Shown here in pieces: positions 59,770 through 64,000 of a stretch of 64,000 bases of DNA (position 1 is its first letter; each line of letters opens with the position of its first letter). This stretch comes from Elusimicrobiota bacterium (GTDB taxonomy: Bacteria > Elusimicrobiota > Elusimicrobia > UBA1565). The notes under the pieces were generated by a model. That model searched no databases. It was not told where the DNA came from and was given only the letters and a program-made list of their open reading frames with translations. A program made the position numbers and the translations under genes. The DNA lies in NCBI GenBank assembly GCA_003450735.1, contig DMEZ01000014.1, positions 32,572 through 96,571 of the forward strand. The letters are read 5' to 3'.

Positions 59770-61656
59770 CTACCGCTTGTAGCCCAAAAGCCGCTTCCAC
59801 CAAGGCAGGGGCTTCGGCTTGACCTTGGCCGCCTCGAGCTCGTCGGGCTTGGGGACGTAGTGCGGGACGGTGAACAGGAAGGCCGCCCCATGGCCGATCT
59901 CGCTCTCCACCCACAGCTGGCCCTGCTGAAGGTGCGCGAAGGCCTTCGCGATGGCGAGACCGAGGCCGGTGCCGCCCACGTGCCTCTCCCCGGCCGCGAT
60001 CTGCACGAACTTCTGGAAGATCTTCTGCTGATCCTCCTTCGCGATGCCCGGCCCCGAGTCGGTGACGCTGAACTGGACGAACTTGGCGCCCTCCGCGGCG
60101 GGCGCCGCGGCGATGCGGATGCGCCCTTCCTTGGGGGTGAACTTGATGGCGTTGGAGAGCAGGTTGATGAGGATCTGCACCGTCCGCTTGGGATCGGCGT
60201 TCACCGTCGGGAGGCTGGGGTGGACGCTCAGCTCGAGCTGGATGCCCTTCTTCATGACCCAGGGCTTCATGCTGTCGTGGGCCTCCTGGACGAGGGCCTC
60301 CGGGTTGCAGGGCTTGGGGTAGACCGTCATCTGGCCGGACTCGATCTTGGAGAAGTCCAGGATGCTGTTGACGAGGTCCTCGAGGCGGTCGGTGTTCTTG
60401 AGGGCGTTGGCCATGATGCGGGCCTCGTCCGACTGCAGCCGGCCGGCGAAAGAGCCGTCGAGGATCTCGAGCGCGGCGCGGATCGCGGTCAAAGGGGAGC
60501 GCAGCTCATGGGTCACGTGGGCGACGAACTCCCTCTGCATCTTCTGCATCTCGCGGAACTTGGCCGCGTCGCTCAGGGTGGAGACCATGCCCACGGGCTT
60601 GCCCGACTCGGTCTGGACGATGGCGGAGGAGGCCCTCAGGGTCCGGGCCGTCTCGTCCTTCGCGGCGATGGCGACCTCCCCCGAGATGGGCTTGTCGTCC
60701 GGAAGGGCGTGCTCCTTGGAGAGCGCCGTCAGGTGCTCCTCCTTGGAGACCTCGGCGAGCGGCTTGCCGGCCAGCTCGGCGAGGCTCGCCCCGTAGATCT
60801 CCTCGGCCGCCGAGTTCATCATGAGCACGCGCCCCGCGTCATCGACCACCACGACGCCCTCGGCGATGTTCGAGAGCACGGCCTGCGTGCGGGCCTGCTC
60901 GTTGCTCAACAGGGTCGTCTGGCGCTTGAGCTCTCTTGTGGCCTCGCTGACCTTCTGCTCGAGCTCGGAACGCACCCGGCGCATGACGGCCTCGAAGATG
61001 CGGCCGGTCTCGGCGGGGTCCTGCGTGACGCGGCGGGCCAGGGCCTCGATGGTCCGTTCGAGAGGCTCCTCCCGCATCTTCTCGACGGCGGCGCTGAGCG
61101 TCTCGCCCGGCTCGGACCCAGCCTGCGCCGGTTCCTCGGGACCGCCCCCCTCGCCCGTCCCGGTCCCTTCGCCCGTCCCGCCCCCCTCCCCTTCGCCGGG
61201 GAGCTCGCCGACCTTGGCGTAGAGGGCCTCGTTGAGCCGGATGCCGGCGACGCCGCGCTCGCTCAGGTAGCCGGCCGGGTCGATGCCCTTGGCCGCATCC
61301 GGCCGCAGGGCGGCCAGCTGGCAGAAGACGGAAAGCTCGTCCTCGCTGACGCCGCGCAGGAAGGTGATGCTGCTCAGCTTGAAGCGGGAGAAGGTGTTGT
61401 GGATGGAACTCGGCAGGTCCCCGGCCGCGCCGACGATGCGCCCGTTCGCGATGACCTTGTCGTTGTCGATGGAGTAGGCCAGCTCGCCCTTGGGGACCGC
61501 GTCCAGCAGCGTGGCCAGGACCCGGATGGCCTCCGCCAGCATCGCCCGCACGGCCGGATGCCCCGGGCTGTAGAGGTTCATCTGGCTCAGGGTCTTGCCC
61601 AAGGTCTTGAGGACCTCGAGGCAGAGGCGGTCGCTGTCGCTGATCGGCTCGGGCAC
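59770..61656 (-). CDS. PAS sensor histidine kinase
   Basis: The 628-residue cytosolic kinase has an N-terminal unknown domain (~10-150), a Gly/Glu-rich linker (153-172), coiled coil, PAS domain (~255-365), HisKA with His383 in FVAHVTHELRSPLTA and HATPase (NLLSNAIKFTPKEG, SDSGPGIAKEDQ, GTGLGLAIAKAF). No membrane segments and no receiver; the partner regulator is not in the window. Confidence 0.9.
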   Translation of the reverse strand: MPEPISDSDRLCLEVLKTLGKTLSQMNLYSPGHPAVRAMLAEAIRVLATLLDAVPKGELAYSIDNDKVIANGRIVGAAGDLPSSIHNTFSRFKLSSITFLRGVSEDELSVFCQLAALRPDAAKGIDPAGYLSERGVAGIRLNEALYAKVGELPGEGEGGGTGEGTGTGEGGGPEEPAQAGSEPGETLSAAVEKMREEPLERTIEALARRVTQDPAETGRIFEAVMRRVRSELEQKVSEATRELKRQTTLLSNEQARTQAVLSNIAEGVVVVDDAGRVLMMNSAAEEIYGASLAELAGKPLAEVSKEEHLTALSKEHALPDDKPISGEVAIAAKDETARTLRASSAIVQTESGKPVGMVSTLSDAAKFREMQKMQREFVAHVTHELRSPLTAIRAALEILDGSFAGRLQSDEARIMANALKNTDRLEDLVNSILDFSKIESGQMTVYPKPCNPEALVQEAHDSMKPWVMKKGIQLELSVHPSLPTVNADPKRTVQILINLLSNAIKFTPKEGRIRIAAAPAAEGAKFVQFSVTDSGPGIAKEDQQKIFQKFVQIAAGERHVGGTGLGLAIAKAFAHLQQGQLWVESEIGHGAAFLFTVPHYVPKPDELEAAKVKPKPLPWWKRLLGYKR

Positions 61657-61669
61657 GGAGGCTCCTGGC

Positions 61670-62965
61670 TTACAGCCTGACGATGTTCCCCTTCAGCCCC
61701 TTCATGGCGTTGCGCGCGTCGAACACCCGCCGCGCGTGCCGGGCGACCAGGGCGTAGTCGACCTTCTTGTGGGCCGTCAAGACCACGACGGCGTCCGCCG
61801 CGCGCAGGGTCTTCGGCGTGAGGGGCACCGAGCGCATGGGGCGCCCCTCGAAGTCGACCTGCGCCACGTAGGGGTCGTGGTACTGCACCGACGCGCCCCG
61901 CTCCAGCAGCAGCTTGATCACGTCGAAGGAGGGCGACTCGCGCACGTCCGTCACCTCGGGCTTGTAGGCCATGCCGAGGGCGAGGATGCGGCTGCCCTTG
62001 AGCGAGCGGCAATCCTCGTTGAGCAGCTCGGCGACCCGCTCGACGGTGAAGTCCGGCATCGAGGAGTTGATGACCCCGGCCAGGTCGATGAAGCGCGGCT
62101 CGAAGTTCATCGCCTTCATCTTCCACGCCAGGTACACCGGGTCCACGGGGATGCAGTGCCCTCCCAGGCCCGGCCCGGGGAAGAAGGGCATGAAGCCGAA
62201 GGGTTTGGTCGAGGCGGCCTCGATGATCTCCCACACGTCGAGCTTCAGGCGGTGGCAGATCTGGGCCATCTCGTTGACCAGGCCGATGTTGACCGCCCGG
62301 AAAGTGTTTTCGAGCAGCTTGGCCATCTCGGCGGACTCGGCCGTGGCCACCGGGACGACCCTCTGGGCGACACGCCCGTAGAGCAGGGCGGAGACGCGGG
62401 TGCAGGCCGGGGTGATGCCGCCGACCACCTTCGGCGTGTTGTGGACGCCGAAGCGGGGGTTGGCCGGGTCCACGCGTTCCGGGGAGAAGGCCAGGTGGAA
62501 ATCGCGGCCGACCTTGAGGCCCTTCGCCTCGAGGATCGGCAGGGCGATCTCGCGGGTCGTGCCCGGGTAGGTGGTGCTCTCGAGGACGACGAGCATGCCC
62601 TTCTTGAGCCTCGGGGCCACCTCGCGCACGGCATCCAGGATGAAGCTGACGTCGGGCTCCTTGGTCTTGCGCAGGGGAGTGGGGACGCAGATGATGATGA
62701 CGTCGCACGAGGAGAGCCGGTCGCCCTTGGCGGAGGCCGTGAACTTGCCGGCCTTCAAGGCCTCCTGCAGCTCGGAGGAGGGCACGTCCAGGATGTAGGA
62801 GCGGCCCTTCATCAGCTCGCTCACCCGGCGCTTGTCCACGTCGAAGCCCGCCACGGGGTGGCCCTTCTTGGTGAACTCCATGGCGAGAGGCAGCCCCACG
62901 TAGCCCAGCCCGATGATGCCGACCTTCGCCGAACCGTCCCGGATCTTCTTCTCGAGTGTTTTCAT
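61670..62965 (-). CDS. UDP-N-acetylglucosamine 6-dehydrogenase (WbpA-like)
   Basis: The 431-residue nucleotide-sugar dehydrogenase has GIIGLGYVGLPLA (16-28), STTYPGTTREI, FSPERVDP and catalytic Cys271 in GGHCIPVDP; the sequence is of the WbpA/WecC group rather than UGD. Produces UDP-uronates for glycans. ATG 62965 is preferred to 62995, which would start in the promoter. Confidence 0.85.
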   Translation of the reverse strand: MKTLEKKIRDGSAKVGIIGLGYVGLPLAMEFTKKGHPVAGFDVDKRRVSELMKGRSYILDVPSSELQEALKAGKFTASAKGDRLSSCDVIIICVPTPLRKTKEPDVSFILDAVREVAPRLKKGMLVVLESTTYPGTTREIALPILEAKGLKVGRDFHLAFSPERVDPANPRFGVHNTPKVVGGITPACTRVSALLYGRVAQRVVPVATAESAEMAKLLENTFRAVNIGLVNEMAQICHRLKLDVWEIIEAASTKPFGFMPFFPGPGLGGHCIPVDPVYLAWKMKAMNFEPRFIDLAGVINSSMPDFTVERVAELLNEDCRSLKGSRILALGMAYKPEVTDVRESPSFDVIKLLLERGASVQYHDPYVAQVDFEGRPMRSVPLTPKTLRAADAVVVLTAHKKVDYALVARHARRVFDARNAMKGLKGNIVRL

Positions 62966-62986
62966 GGGTTCCCGTAGGATAGGATT

Positions 62987-62996
62987 ATTATACAAT
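62987..62996. promoter_or_regulatory. overlapping divergent -10 elements
   Basis: Minus-strand TATAAT (62992-62987) and plus-strand TACAAT (62991-62996) overlap by two bases within GGATT(N7)AATCC, an inverted repeat at 62982-62998. One polymerase or regulator could control both dehydrogenases. Confidence 0.6.
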
Positions 62997-63005
62997 CCTT
63001 CCGCT

Positions 63006-64000
63006 ATGAAAACCCACGATCTCTGCGTAGTCGGCTGCGGTTATGTCGGGCTGGTGACCGGCACCTGCCTGGCCGAGCTCGGCCACCGCGTCGTCTGCGT
63101 CGATTCCGACAAAGCCAAGGTCCAGATGCTCAAGAAGGGCCGCAGCCCCATCTACGAGCCCGGCCTCGAGCCCATGATCCGCCGCAACCTGAAGGCCGGC
63201 CGCCTCGCCTTCACCGGCTCCATCGCCGAGGGGATGCACCCCAAGGGCCGGCGCGCCGCGGTCGTCTTCATCGCGGTGGGCACCCCCCCCCGCCAGGACG
63301 GCTCGGCCGACCTCTCCTATGTGGAGGCCGTGACCACCGAGATCGCCCACGCCATGAAGGACTACACGGTCATCGTGGACAAGTCCACGGTCCCGGTCGA
63401 GACGGGCGACCGGGTCTCCAAGACCATCGCGCGGGTCAACCGCAAGGGCGTCCCCTACGACGTGGTCTCGAACCCCGAGTTTTTGGCCGAGGGCACCGCG
63501 GTGGAGGACACCCTGCGGCCCGACCGCATCGTCATCGGCGTCGCCTCCGCCCGCGCCGAGCAGATCGTGCGCGAGGTCTACGCCCCCATCAAGGCCCCGG
63601 TGCTGGTCACGGACGTCAAGAGCGCCGAGATCATCAAGCACGCCTCCAACTCCCTGCTCGCGACCAAGATCTCCTTCATCAACGCCGTCAGCCGGGTCTG
63701 CGAGGCCGTCGGGGCCGACGTGGAGATGGTGGCCAAGGGCATGGGCCTCGACCGGCGCATCGGCCCGAACTTCCTGAAAGCGGGCCTGGGCTTCGGCGGC
63801 TTCTGCTTCCCGAAGGACCTCGAGGCCTTCTACTGGATCTCCAAGCAGAAAGGCTACGACTTCAAGATCCTCAAGGCCGTCATCGAGGTCAACGAGACCC
63901 AGCGGGACTGGCTGCTCCGCAAGGTCGAGGAGGACCTCTGGAACCTGGAGGGCAAGAAGGTCGCCGTGCTCGGCCTGGCCTTCAAGCCGAACACCGACGA
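63006..64000 (+). CDS. ugd: UDP-glucose 6-dehydrogenase (3' partial)
   Basis: At least 331 residues are visible before the window ends. VVGCGYVGLVTGTCLAELGH (8-27) is the NAD-binding start, VGTPPRQDGSADL, STVPVETGD, NPEFLAEGTAVED and GFGGFCFPKD with Cys267 (usual GGSCFPKD). Converts UDP-glucose to UDP-glucuronate. Start ATG 63006 lies 9 bp after a -10 (leaderless-like). Confidence 0.92.
   Translation, partial: MKTHDLCVVGCGYVGLVTGTCLAELGHRVVCVDSDKAKVQMLKKGRSPIYEPGLEPMIRRNLKAGRLAFTGSIAEGMHPKGRRAAVVFIAVGTPPRQDGSADLSYVEAVTTEIAHAMKDYTVIVDKSTVPVETGDRVSKTIARVNRKGVPYDVVSNPEFLAEGTAVEDTLRPDRIVIGVASARAEQIVREVYAPIKAPVLVTDVKSAEIIKHASNSLLATKISFINAVSRVCEAVGADVEMVAKGMGLDRRIGPNFLKAGLGFGGFCFPKDLEAFYWISKQKGYDFKILKAVIEVNETQRDWLLRKVEEDLWNLEGKKVAVLGLAFKPNTD

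Noticed and set aside
1..64000. CRISPR arrays, rRNA and tRNA genes
   Set aside because: No regularly spaced repeats or RNA gene signatures noticed on reading both strands; a tRNA scan would settle the tRNA question.

Overview
The window is a GC-rich (about 70% by eye) chromosomal segment of a Gram-negative bacterium. Supporting this are Kdo-synthesis genes (kdsB, a kdsD-like isomerase), the LPS-export permeases lptF/lptG, a very large SprA-like outer-membrane protein with a PorV-like barrel nearby, and many cell-surface polysaccharide genes. The combination recalls high-GC Elusimicrobiota or related environmental lineages; that placement is inference, because no rRNA or universal marker is present.

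Layout. (1) 1-15782: a surface-glycan block with an HMGL-aldolase fusion, kdsB, a glycosyltransferase-like protein, a B12-binding radical SAM protein, and then a tightly overlapping run from 5410 to 15782 (sugar reductase, Kdo-type isomerase, glycosyltransferases, DegT-like protein, FemAB-like protein, polysaccharide deacetylase, LegB-like dehydratase). (2) 15831-20595: small functions (macro domain, Phd/RelE-type toxin-antitoxin pair, ORF6N protein, Cys-rich DUF3795 protein, Xaa-Pro aminopeptidase). (3) 20651-33874: a second glycan block with the initiating polyprenyl-phosphate sugar transferase, aminotransferase, glycosyltransferase, methyltransferases, three GT-C-type membrane proteins, and sugar nucleotidyltransferase plus phosphohexomutase. 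(4) 33939-47018: metK, PorV-like barrel, SMUG-type uracil-DNA glycosylase, membrane Ser/Thr kinase, lptG/lptF, SprA-like protein. (5) 47149-59755: comF followed by an AT-rich island. (6) 59770-64000: sensor histidine kinase and two divergent nucleotide-sugar dehydrogenases.

The island is the most unusual part. The 3' part of comF is repeated about 5.17 kb downstream at roughly 93% identity, and each copy is followed by the same boundary sequence (GAAAGTCACGGGG) and then an AT-rich gene module on the minus strand. Module 1 holds exported proteins with a shared motif FDQG(I/V) near the mature N-terminus: an M15/VanX-like peptidase candidate and two coiled-coil, Cys-rich proteins, each of the latter followed by a small cytosolic gene. 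This resembles an effector/immunity array. A 30-bp scrap of a second peptidase 3' end lies before the second coiled-coil gene, and an 89-bp repeat shared with module 2 leaves a truncated immunity-like gene there; both look like scars of cassette shuffling. Module 2 encodes an exported tandem thioredoxin-fold protein with CGFS motifs, a coupled lipoprotein-like partner, a HEAT-repeat protein and unknowns. No integrase or transposase gene is visible in the island.

Regulation. Several genes have a clear -10 hexamer only 7-9 bp before the start codon, which predicts leaderless mRNAs. Perfect palindromes lie upstream of the toxin-antitoxin pair, the ORF6N gene and the DUF4143 ATPase and are likely autoregulatory operators.
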